43,600 bases of DNA from a virus. Positions 7,400 through 16,300 of the stretch are shown here, piece by piece. The notes beneath the pieces are model-generated. The model made no database searches. It was not told the DNA's origin and saw only the letters and a program-made list of their open reading frames with translations. Every line of letters begins with the position of its first letter. Position 1 is the first letter of the stretch. A program made the position numbers and the translations under genes. The stretch lies in the IMG/VR virus record IMGVR_UViG_3300020159_000703, positions 1-43,600 of that record; one strand, 5' to 3'.

Positions 7400-7702
7400 A
7401 TGACTACAATTACACGCGAACAATTATCCGAACTGCTACACACTGGAGAGTGTGTGGTAGAATTTACCAAAGTAAACGGTGAAGTGCGATCAATGCCTTG
7501 TACACTCAACGAAGCATTACTTCCGCCTGTGCCTGTACACGAAACTAACACAGACAACCCAATTGACTTTCCTGTAGCAAAGAAAGAAAAGAAACAAAAC
7601 CCAGACGTGATGAGTGTTTGGTGTTTGGACAAAAAGGAATGGCGTTCCTTCCGTATTGCCAATGTTATTTCAGCGAAAGCCAAAGATGAAAATCAAGTTT
7701 GA
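7400..7702 (+). CDS. DUF2693-like small phage protein
   Basis: 100 residues. The layout is a short helix (REQLSELL), a two-strand EF...VNGEVRSMPCTLNEALLPP, a Lys-rich linker (residues 62-70) and a C-terminal block VWCLDKKEWRSFRIANV. The MPCTL...LPP and VW...WRSF pairs are the signature of DUF2693 (SH3-barrel-like) proteins found in many T4-like phages. Their biochemical role is unknown. It is the first gene after the sigma70-type promoter at 7365 and its transcript is probably leaderless, so early expression is inferred. Its end overlaps the next gene by 17 bases. Confidence 0.7.
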   Translation: MTTITREQLSELLHTGECVVEFTKVNGEVRSMPCTLNEALLPPVPVHETNTDNPIDFPVAKKEKKQNPDVMSVWCLDKKEWRSFRIANVISAKAKDENQV

Positions 7703-7853
7703 CAAAGACACTATGCCCGACGAACTCTACAATGCGCTGTTACAGCATTTTGTTAACGAAGCTGTTGGGTTAGGTGTAGAAGTAAACAAGTTTACCGAGT
7801 TTAATAATTGGGTAATCGAATGTACAGTAAATGAAAAGGCGGCGGTACACTAA
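7686..7853 (+). CDS. Small protein of unknown function
   Basis: 55 residues, MKIKFDKDTMPDELYNALLQ... Two helices (DELYNALLQHFVNEAVGLG) and a beta hairpin (EFNNWVIECTVNEK) are predicted by eye. The frame extends further upstream, but the ATG at 7686 is the natural start: it overlaps the end of the DUF2693-like gene by 17 bases and its stop overlaps the next ATG (TAATG). I do not recognise a family. Its position between two co-directional genes implies co-expression with the UV endonuclease. Confidence 0.6.
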   Translation: MKIKFDKDTMPDELYNALLQHFVNEAVGLGVEVNKFTEFNNWVIECTVNEKAAVH

Positions 7854-8875
7854 TGATTAAACGCATAGGCTTTGCCTGTAAGTGGATTGATGGTCCTAGT
7901 CAAATTGACGGTATCAAACAAAAGGATAACTGTAAACAATATAACACAGGTAGTACTACTGTAGCATGGTTAAATAGACAGACTAGAGATGTTGCGGAAC
8001 AAAAACTATGGGACCTAATGGTAGGTAACATCGAAGCAGTGCGTAAACTTGTTTCTCTAGTAGGAGAACAAGATGAAAGTCTTAGAATGGTACGACTCAG
8101 TAGCGATATCCTTCCTGTCTACACTGAGCCAACTTGGGGCGGGTATTGGCGGAATCCCGATGTGCGAGCCTATTGCGAAAGAGAATTTAAACGAGTCGGA
8201 GATATTGCTCGTGAGAAAAACGTTCGGCTATCTATGCATCCTGGCCAGTTTACTGTGCTGGCTAGTGCTAGTCCAGATATTGTAAATCGATCAATAGAGG
8301 AGTTTGAATATCATGTGGACATGGCTCGTTGGATGGGGTATGGTAAAACGTTTCAAGATTTTAAGATCAATGTTCATATCTCAGGTAGACAAGGTCCCAG
8401 CGGTATCCGTAGTGCTCTGGCACGGATGAGTCCCGAAGCACGTAACACACTGACTATCGAAAACGACGAAATGACCTGGGGTATTGAAGACAGCATTGAT
8501 CTTGTCAACGACTGTGCCCTAGTGTTAGACATACATCACCATTGGATTAAAACTGGAGAATACATTGAAACTACTGACGATCGTGTTAAAAGGGTTATTG
8601 ATAGTTGGCGTGGTGTTCGCCCTGTCATACACTATAGTCTATCACGGGAAGAGCATCTTATTGGCCATCCCCAACACCTCCGCCCCGATCTTTGGCCGCT
8701 ACTAGAAAGCGGACATAAAAAAGCAAAACTCAGAGCACATTCAAACTTTTACTGGAATACAGCATCGAATGAATGGGCACTGAGTTTTAGAGATCAGTTC
8801 GATATCATGTGCGAAAGCAAGGCTAAAAATCTAGCATCGTTTGCACTTTACGAACAGGCCAAGCAGATTACTTAG
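7853..8875 (+). CDS. uvsE: UV damage endonuclease (UvdE/UvsE family)
   Basis: 340 residues, MIKRIGFACKWI..., a TIM-barrel DNA repair nuclease that nicks DNA 5' of UV photoproducts. Family motifs are visible in order: RLSSDILP, then RLSMHPGQF (metal-binding His), INVHISGRQG, LTIENDE (Glu), VLDIHHHW (Asp/His cluster) and HYSLSRE. The length is close to bacterial UvsE enzymes, and the metal-binding His, Glu and Asp residues appear intact, so it is probably active. It would let the phage repair sunlight damage independently of the host excision pathway; related genes occur in marine T4-like phages. It starts on the previous stop and its 3' end overlaps by 8 bases the convergent gene at 8868. Confidence 0.9.
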   Translation: MIKRIGFACKWIDGPSQIDGIKQKDNCKQYNTGSTTVAWLNRQTRDVAEQKLWDLMVGNIEAVRKLVSLVGEQDESLRMVRLSSDILPVYTEPTWGGYWRNPDVRAYCEREFKRVGDIAREKNVRLSMHPGQFTVLASASPDIVNRSIEEFEYHVDMARWMGYGKTFQDFKINVHISGRQGPSGIRSALARMSPEARNTLTIENDEMTWGIEDSIDLVNDCALVLDIHHHWIKTGEYIETTDDRVKRVIDSWRGVRPVIHYSLSREEHLIGHPQHLRPDLWPLLESGHKKAKLRAHSNFYWNTASNEWALSFRDQFDIMCESKAKNLASFALYEQAKQIT

Positions 8876-9116
8876 CTTTCGGTTTACGACCTGATTTCTT
8901 TCCAGCTGCTGCTTTTTGAGGAGCAGCTTTTTTTGCCGGTGCTTTTGGAGCAGGTGGTTTAGCCGGAGCAGTTGGTTTAACATTATTTGTTGTTGAATCT
9001 TCAGCTACTACTGGTTTAACTTCTGCTACTGGGGCAGGCACTTCTACTTTATATGGTACTTCTGTTTTTGTTTCAACAGGTGTGCCACTAAAAAGTTTTT
9101 TAATAAATCCAAGCAT
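8868..9116 (-). CDS. Small Ala/Pro/Lys-rich basic protein (histone-tail-like)
   Basis: 82 residues. Residues 1-10 (MLGFIKKLFS) form an amphipathic hydrophobic start, 11-45 are Val/Pro/Glu-rich, and 46-82 are almost entirely Ala, Pro and Lys (PAKPPAPKAPAKKAAPQKAA, then GKKSGRKPKAK), like eukaryotic or bacterial H1-type tails. The start is strongly supported by AAGGAG seven bases before the ATG and a perfect late box at 9136-9143 on the same strand. It lies antisense between uvsE and iscU, which both read rightwards. Late expression and a strongly basic tail suggest nucleic-acid binding, for example in packaged DNA. That is inference; no domain is recognised. Confidence 0.75.
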   Translation of the reverse strand: MLGFIKKLFSGTPVETKTEVPYKVEVPAPVAEVKPVVAEDSTTNNVKPTAPAKPPAPKAPAKKAAPQKAAAGKKSGRKPKAK

Positions 9117-9135
9117 GGTTAATCTCCTTGTGGGT

Positions 9136-9143
9136 TATTTATA
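9136..9143 (-). promoter_or_regulatory. T4-type late promoter box, perfect consensus (minus strand)
   Basis: The minus strand reads TATAAATA, ending 19 bases before the ATG at 9116, with the ribosome binding site AAGGAG between them. It marks the basic protein gene as a separate late unit. Confidence 0.7.
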
Positions 9144-9171
9144 TGGTAAATATCATGAGGGATATGTAAAA

Positions 9172-9561
9172 ATGGCTTATTCAGACAAAGTAATAGATCA
9201 TTACGAAAACCCAAGAAATGTGGGCAAATTAGAAATAGACGACACTGTAGGAACGGGCATGGTTGGTGCTCCTGCTTGCGGTGATGTAATGAAACTACAA
9301 ATAAAGGTAGATCATGATACAGGTATTATTACAGATGCGAAATTTAAAACGTATGGCTGTGGATCGGCTATCGCGAGTTCGAGTCTTGTCACAGAGTGGC
9401 TCAAAGGCAAAACCCTTGACGAAGCAGGAACAATCAAAAACTCCGAAATCGCCACAGAACTAGCACTACCTACAGTTAAGATCCATTGTTCAATTCTAGC
9501 AGAAGATGCTATCAAGGCCGCTGTATCAGACTACAAGAGCAAACATGATCACACTAACTGA
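9172..9561 (+). CDS. iscU: IscU iron-sulfur cluster scaffold protein
   Basis: 129 residues beginning MAYSDKVIDHYENPRNVG, very close to bacterial IscU over the full length. The frame is open upstream to 9082, but homology fixes the start at 9172. Cluster-ligand residues are all present: C36 and D38 (GAPACGD), C63 (KTYGCGS), H105 and C106 (KIHCS). The HscA chaperone recognition site, LPPVK in E. coli, reads LPTVK at residues 99-103. IscU receives sulfur from IscS and assembles [2Fe-2S] clusters in the cytosol. No iscS, hscA, hscB or fdx is in the window, so it must use host partners. The similarity to E. coli IscU remembered from the family is high enough to suggest acquisition from a bacterium. 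It overlaps iscA by 17 bases. Confidence 0.93.
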   Translation: MAYSDKVIDHYENPRNVGKLEIDDTVGTGMVGAPACGDVMKLQIKVDHDTGIITDAKFKTYGCGSAIASSSLVTEWLKGKTLDEAGTIKNSEIATELALPTVKIHCSILAEDAIKAAVSDYKSKHDHTN

Positions 9562-9868
9562 ACAGGCAGTAGCCAAAGTAAAAACCTTGTTGCAACAAAA
9601 GGCAAGTAGGGGCATCCGAATAGGTGTTAAAACCACAGGGTGTAGCGGAATGGCCTATGTGCTAGAATATATAAGAGACGATAAGTTTGACCCAAGCGAC
9701 AACAATATTGTCTATCCAGATTTTGTTGTTAGGGTAAGTCTAAAAGATTCTGTGTATCTAAACGGATTAACTGTAGATTGGGTTAAAAAAGGACTCAACG
9801 AGGGATTTGAATTTATCAATCCCAACGAACGTGATCGCTGTGGTTGTGGCGAATCATTTCGAGTATAG
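9545..9868 (+). CDS. iscA: IscA A-type iron-sulfur carrier
   Basis: 107 residues, MITLTEQAVAKVKTLLQQ... The start at 9545 is set by homology and overlaps the iscU end. The three conserved cysteines of A-type carriers are present: C33 (TGCSGMAYVLE) and C99/C101 (CGCGESFRV at the C-terminus). The phrase GCSGMAYVLE and the ending NEGFEFINPN...CGCGESF are those of true IscA rather than ErpA or SufA. IscA accepts clusters from scaffolds and passes them to target enzymes. Adjacent, overlapping iscU-iscA reproduces part of the bacterial isc operon order. An ErpA-type relative lies at 41707. Confidence 0.92.
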   Translation: MITLTEQAVAKVKTLLQQKASRGIRIGVKTTGCSGMAYVLEYIRDDKFDPSDNNIVYPDFVVRVSLKDSVYLNGLTVDWVKKGLNEGFEFINPNERDRCGCGESFRV

Positions 9869-9869
9869 A

Positions 9870-9907
9870 ACACCTACCTTAGGACCGGTACTAGTTACCG
9901 AAGGTGT
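9870..9907. other. Two-tier hairpin between convergent genes
   Basis: ACACCT (9870-9875) pairs with AGGTGT (9902-9907), and inside it CGGTA (9886-9890) pairs with TACCG (9896-9900) around a CTAGT loop. It lies between the ends of iscA and the convergent zinc-ribbon gene. It has no T-tract, so a terminator role is uncertain. The rest of the roughly 100-base gap shows no gene. Confidence 0.35.
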
Positions 9908-9965
9908 GCCCGGCTGCTGGGCTGTAGTTAGTAGGAGTCGTGCCCAAACGCTACTGAAGTGAGCA

Positions 9966-10253
9966 CTAATTTTTCCCCACAGGCAGTGTAGAACTAGCAG
10001 GCATATCCCATATAGCTTTACGTTCCACTGCTTTCCTTTTAGCAAATCGTTTAGCATCGCAATTAGAGCAAACGTGAAAATAGTTGTTGCTTAGTCTACG
10101 ATAATCTATTTGCTTTAGATCTCTTTCAAATGTATCGTTACAATTATCACAGCGAAACAAAGCCACAGTTTTAGACCGTGTATACGAATGTTCCACACCA
10201 AGTTTGCTAGTGCGTATATATTCCAGTGTACGAATTTCTTTCTTTAAGAACAT
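9966..10253 (-). CDS. Zinc-ribbon protein of unknown function
   Basis: 95 residues, starting MFLKKEIRTLEYIRTSK; the frame could extend upstream to a TTG at 10298, but the ATG at 10253 is more natural. Two CxxC pairs, C35/C38 (RCDNCNDTF) and C62/C65 (HVCSNCDAK), form a zinc ribbon. The tail is strongly basic (AKRFAKRKAVERKAIWDMPASS). Similar small proteins are common in marine T4-like phages next to structural genes; I know of no assigned function. DNA or RNA binding is inferred from the ribbon and charge. It is divergent from the giant fibre gene, with about 70 bases between starts. Confidence 0.7.
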   Translation of the reverse strand: MFLKKEIRTLEYIRTSKLGVEHSYTRSKTVALFRCDNCNDTFERDLKQIDYRRLSNNYFHVCSNCDAKRFAKRKAVERKAIWDMPASSTLPVGKN

Positions 10254-10325
10254 AAAGTTATTTACATTCGGCTTACAAAATTTTGGGCTAAATATCAATT
10301 ATAAGGTATTCAACGGAGTTCCCTA

Positions 10326-13300
10326 ATGTCAAGAAAAGAAATTAATATCGGTATTGAAGGTAATGACGGTACAGGCGATAGTATTCGCGACTCGTTCCAA
10401 AAAGTCAACCAAAACTTCACAGAACTATATGCTATCCTAGGCCAGGGCGGAAAACTGTCCTTTATTGGTCTAGCTGATGTTGAAAAAGATAGAGTGTTAA
10501 AAGAGTACAGAACTGCTGACAATAATAGACTGTTAGTTGTTGATGCCGAAGGCGAACAAATTGTTTTTAAAGAACTAGTAGGTTCTGAAACTATTATTGT
10601 TAACCAAAGTTTTCCTGGTCAAATTCGGTTAAGTTCTCTAGCATCAGCATTGATCAACGACCCTGATCCAACATTACAAACTAACTTAAATGCTAACTTT
10701 AAACGACTAACTAACCTAAGTGAAGCTACAGAAGATACCGATGCTGCTACCAAAGGCTACACCGATACTAAACTTAGTTTAGACGGAACTGATTCTGAAG
10801 ATGTCAGCGGTAGTGCTAGACCCGATTGGGGAGTAATGCGTGGCCCATTAGTACTATCTAGAAACCCTGTTGAATCAGACGACCTAGAATATAACGGTCT
10901 TGTTGCTGCTACCAAAGCCTATGTTGACAGTAAAACATTTATCAGCCAGTATAACATTTATGTAAGCCCACTAGGCCAAGATGAACGTACAGATATTCCA
11001 CAAAATCAAATAGGAAGATCAGAAGCCACAGCATTTGGCAGCGTTCAAAAGGCCTGCGAAGTAGCTGAAGAACTAGTAAACAATGCTCCGTTAGAGCTAG
11101 GACCGTATCAAAAGATATTAACCTATGCTAACGGAACAAAAATATGTGAAATTGTATCTGTTGAAGAATCAGAACTTTCAGGACTTGGTTGTACCGCACA
11201 AGCTAGAATGGGCATTGACGAAGTTGGCTCAGCTTTACAGATTCTTATTGCCGGTACTGGATATCAGAAAGATGACATTCTTACACCGGTTGGTGGAACT
11301 TTCTTAGGACAGGAAACACAGTTTAGAGTTATTGCCGTTGACTTTGCTGGATCTATTTTACAATTAGCAATCAATGAAGACGCCGACGGAGTAAAACAAA
11401 ACGGTGTCTACAGTATTTTACCTGCTAGCCACGTAGACAACGATTTTTTACTATTGTCTGGTGGATCTGGTTCAGGTACTGCTCGTATACGTGCACGTTG
11501 GAAAGTAACTCAGATTGATGTTACAGACACTGGCGAAGGGTATACTTCTGCTTCGGTAATTTTTATAGGTGGTGGCGGTAGTGGTAGTGAGGCATTTATT
11601 ACAGAAATTGGCGGAGAGATCAAAGAAATCACAGTATCTAAACCGGGTGTTGGATATACCAGTATTCCATCAGTTAATGTATTTTTACCAAGATTGTTAA
11701 TTACTACTGAGAGACTTAATACAGATTTCTTAGATGATATTCGAGAAGGTCAAGCAATACGAGGCGAAACCTCAGGTGCGTTGGCAAGAATTGTTCAACA
11801 CGATGGATCACTCGATGAAGATGGTAATGAAATTTTTGAAATTGAAATTTTAAATGGTGTTTTCCAAATTGGAGAAAGTTTAAAATATGCTGACCTAACT
11901 AGAAATATTCAAATTACCATTCATGTTGAAACAGGCATATATTACGAAAACTATCCGTTGAGACTTGCAGAAAACGTCACGCTGCGTGGCGATGACCTAC
12001 GTCGAAGCATTGTTCGACCTAAGCCAGGCGTCAGCCAATCACCTTGGGCTAGAGTGTTCTTTAGAAGAGACAGAGTTGTTGACGGTCTACGTGTAACCGA
12101 TTTTGAATATGGATATCAGTACCTAACAGATCCATTAGACTATTCAAGTCAACCAAAAAACAACGACCAGATGGATGTATTATTATGTAACGATGCTACT
12201 CGTGCTTCGGAAATTTCTTTCCAAGGACACGGCGGCTTTGTTATGGTACTTGATCCGAATGGACAAATTTTATCTAAGTCACCATACTTCCAAACAGGAA
12301 CTAGCTTTTCTAAGAGTATTAACGAAAAGCAATTTGCTGGTGGTATGTACATTGACGGATTTTCTGGAAATCTAGAAGGTGTTTTACTAGGACAACGAGA
12401 AGTAGATCCTAGTGATCCTGCTTATATCCCATCAGATCCTACAACTTTTAAAGAATATGAAAAAGTAATCATTGGCGGTTTGCTTCGTGAACCTAACTTA
12501 CCAACATCATTTGATGTTAACGATCAACTGTATCGAATAACACTGGCAAATAGAGTTGAAACAAATTTATTTGATGCTAAAATTTTACTAGAAAGAAACA
12601 GAAGATTTATTCAAACAGAAACAGTTTCTTTTGTTAACGGAGAGTTTCCAAATTTAGATTTTAACGCTGAAAAGTGTTTTCGCGATGTTGGACTGCTCGT
12701 TGATGCGGTTGTTGATGATGTCATCTTTGGTGGATTTTTAAACAGTACTGAAGCTGCTCGACTTTACTTTGTGGGCGGTAATACTGTTGTGTCGGGCCAG
12801 GTCGCTGAAACCGTAGCAGCTATTGTCAAGGCTAAAGAAGTTGCTGTTGCTGCTATTACTCAAGATATCGATTATGCTCGAGTTGGCACTGTAGATCAAA
12901 CATTTTTGCCAGCATACCCAAACGGTGGCGATGCTCAAGCAGTAGTAGAACAGGCATTTGATCTTATTGCTAATATTATTGAATATGGCGAATCAATTTA
13001 CAAGGCTAAGAATTTATTACAGGCCAATAAAGAAATTATTCAAGCCGAAACTATTGCTTACCTAGATGCTCTTTACCCAACACTAAACTACGATAGAGAC
13101 ACCTGTTATAGAGACGTTGGATATATTATCGATGCATGGTCTATTGATATATTTGGCGATTTCAATAATTCGGTACGTGCCGGATATGCCTATTACCAAC
13201 AAGGCATTAGGATTATTCCAGATGCTGGACCAACCAGTCAGTTGGCAGAAACAATCGACGGTATTGAATACGCTGCGATACTAGCCAAACGAATTGTTAA

Positions 13301-16300
13301 GAATGAATTGTTAGGTGGATTAGTTAGAACCACTAAGTCTTTCAATCCTAGCTCAAACATTGATTTAACATCTAATACTATTACAATTTTAGATCACGGA
13401 TTCAAAAGTGGATCTAGAATAAAATACAGCAGTGGCGGCGGTAATTCTATTGTTGTAGATAACCTTGACGACGAGAATGGAGATCCAATTGCCGACATAA
13501 ACGATTTTGTTTTTTATGTATACGTAGTTGATGGTGATAACATTCAACTTGTAGAAAACTTACCGCTGTTAATTGCAAAAGAAAAAGGTGTTAGTACAGC
13601 GATTGAATTAAACATCGTTGGCACAGGCAGCGGTACAACACATACCTTAGAATACTTTCAAGTCACTGATCCCGAACTAGTGGTTATTGATATCACTGAC
13701 TCCGGTGTTGAGGCAGCAATTAACACTGGTAGAGATTATATCACTACATTAATTAGTGGCGAAACAGCCGGCGTGCCTGGAATATATCCTCAATACGAGT
13801 GTGTATTAGACACTCCATATTACGGTGACGGTTTGTTTAATCAAGCCAAGTGTGCTCGAGACGTTGGTCTAATCTTAGATGCTGTTAACTACGATATGGT
13901 ATTAGGGTCTAACTATCAATCAGTTAAAGCCGGGCTATCATATCTAAGATCGTATTCCAGCGTGGTTATTGACGAACAGAAACAACCTACTATCAACGGC
14001 ATTACCAAAGCAGAAGTTGAAGCGTTGGCATTAATTCCAGAAAGTATCTATTCAGCAGCTAGAAGTGCTTATTCAAATAGATTTGAAATAATTAAAGACA
14101 TTATAAGAAATGGTGTTGGGGCTGCTCCTGCAGTAACATACCCGTTACCGGCAGGTGTATTAGTTGGTTCTAATAAAGACAAAGCAGTTAATGTGTTAGT
14201 AGCCAATAGAGATTTTATTAAGACAGAAATAGTCGCATACGTAACTGATACTAATCCTACTTTTGAATATGACACAGTCAAGTGTGCTCGCGACGTAGCT
14301 TATCTATTAGATGGTATGATCTACGATTTGCTTTACGGTGGCAATAGTCAGACTAAAAATAATGGTGAAACATATTATAGAGATGGAGAAAGTTTTGTAC
14401 CGGATCAAGAAGTAATCACCGCATCTGCTTTCACAAGATTAAGAACGGTGCTATTCTATGTTGTACAAAACGATACCGTTTCATGGACTAAATCATCTAG
14501 TAATATCTTAACACAAAATACTAGCAATCCTGCGGCTACTGCCACAGAGGGAACTACTTTACAGACCCTCACAGATATCTTAATTGACTATGTTGCCGAC
14601 GAGGACTATGACACACCGGTTACAGAAGTATTACCAACTATTATAGGTCAAGATGCTAACTTATTGGCAGCTAGAACTGAAGTAATTGCTGCTAAAGAAG
14701 CAATCAAGACTGCTGTATTGGCGTTCTTAGAAAACGTTGTTGGTAAAGTAGTACTCAGCACAGCTGGTAATAAATCTATGCTAGGTAACGACTTTACACA
14801 AGTTAACGACATGGGCTACGGTATATTCTGTAATAACAACGGCCTGAGTGAACAAGTGTCTGTGTTCACATATTACTGCTATACTGCGTTTTATTCATTG
14901 AACGGTTCTCAGATTCGATCACTAAACGGTTCATCAGCACATGGAGTATTTGGTCTTAAAGCTGAAGGCAATGATCCTAACGAAATTCCAGATACGATAT
15001 TCTTAAAATTCCCAATGGTTCAGATTGCTGAAGCATATGAAAACATACCATTAGAAATTGAAAATGACCGTAACGGTGCTACTATCTGGATTACAAATTA
15101 TAGCTATCTTCCTAGATCAGGATGTATTGTTGATATTGATCACTCAGGTGATCGCACAGATACTATTAATCCAGCAGCTTCAGTAGTACTAGGTACTAGA
15201 TACGAAATTGCTACGCTAGGTACTACTGACTGGAACGCCATTGCCGACACCATCGGAATTGTTTATGCTGTTGGCGATCAGTTTACTACAGTAGGAACTG
15301 GCAACGGTGACGGTACTGTTTATACATTAACTACCGTTGGTCAACGATCATATGTTGCTGAAACCGTTACTATTTCTGGATTACCTATTGGAGTTGCTAA
15401 ACTACAATTGAGTACTGTAGCAGCTAATTCTGGTCTTGCTGTGTATGTTAAACCAGGAAAGCCGGTCGTTGTTAGAAGCAACGAAGAATTTGTGTTGGGA
15501 GACAAAGAAGAAGTTGTAGCGGTACGTCCTTCTACTGCTTTGATATTTGATGAAAACACAGGTACAGCAATTCGACTATTGAGCTTTAACCAATACGACG
15601 AACCAGACGCTGGCGCCAGTGATCAAATTATTACAACTCGAGATGGTTATCAATATGTTAAACTGACCATTCTAAAAGATACTGAAGCGTTTGATGTGCC
15701 AACAGGGTTTGGTGAAGTTGGTGATAATAGCGTTATTATACAGGCGTTGAACTTTAGGGATTCTAAACGTGTTGTTTTCCAAACTACTGGCGCTACTATC
15801 TATGATGGATCAACTACAGGCACTGGCGGAATGATATTTGGTTATCAAGATTCTATGTACGAGATAACTGATTACCAAGTTAACAATCTAGATCCTAATA
15901 ATATATTCGGTGTTATTAGTTTTAAAAACATTACTAACCCGTTAGCGGAATCTAGAACTTATACAATATCAGTTACAGGATCATTACCTGCTCAAGTTGC
16001 CACTACCACAGATCACAATCTATCAAATGCTCGAAGAGTAAAAATCAACAGCACTAACTTCTATGTTAAAAACGTAATCAGCAATGTAACACACGGGCCA
16101 CTCAGCGGTACTAATGTGTTCCCAGCAACTGGAGGTGGTAGCAGCGCAACATTTACAATCACTAGAACCAACAGTATCAGTTACGCAGGTATTGCGATTA
16201 ATGCTGCAGGTACAGGCTACGACATTGGTGATACTATTAGAATATTAGGCACAAGTCTAGGTGGCGCAACTCCCAAGAACGATGTTCTCATAACTGTCAA

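Noticed and set aside
7378-7683. Minus-strand frame of 101 residues over the DUF2693-like gene
   Set aside because: It lies opposite a gene with a clear promoter and family motif, and shows no domain or start signal.
9854-10057. Minus-strand frame with a phage-protein-like end (TAQQPGTPSVTSTGPKVGVL)
   Set aside because: Most of it is an out-of-frame shadow of the zinc-ribbon gene, it has no start signal, and the interesting stretch covers only the 100-base gap. A gene remnant cannot be excluded but is not supported.
10298-10332. Sigma70 promoter for the minus-strand zinc-ribbon gene
   Set aside because: TTGACA and TATAAT are both present on the minus strand but separated by 23 bases, too far for a normal promoter.
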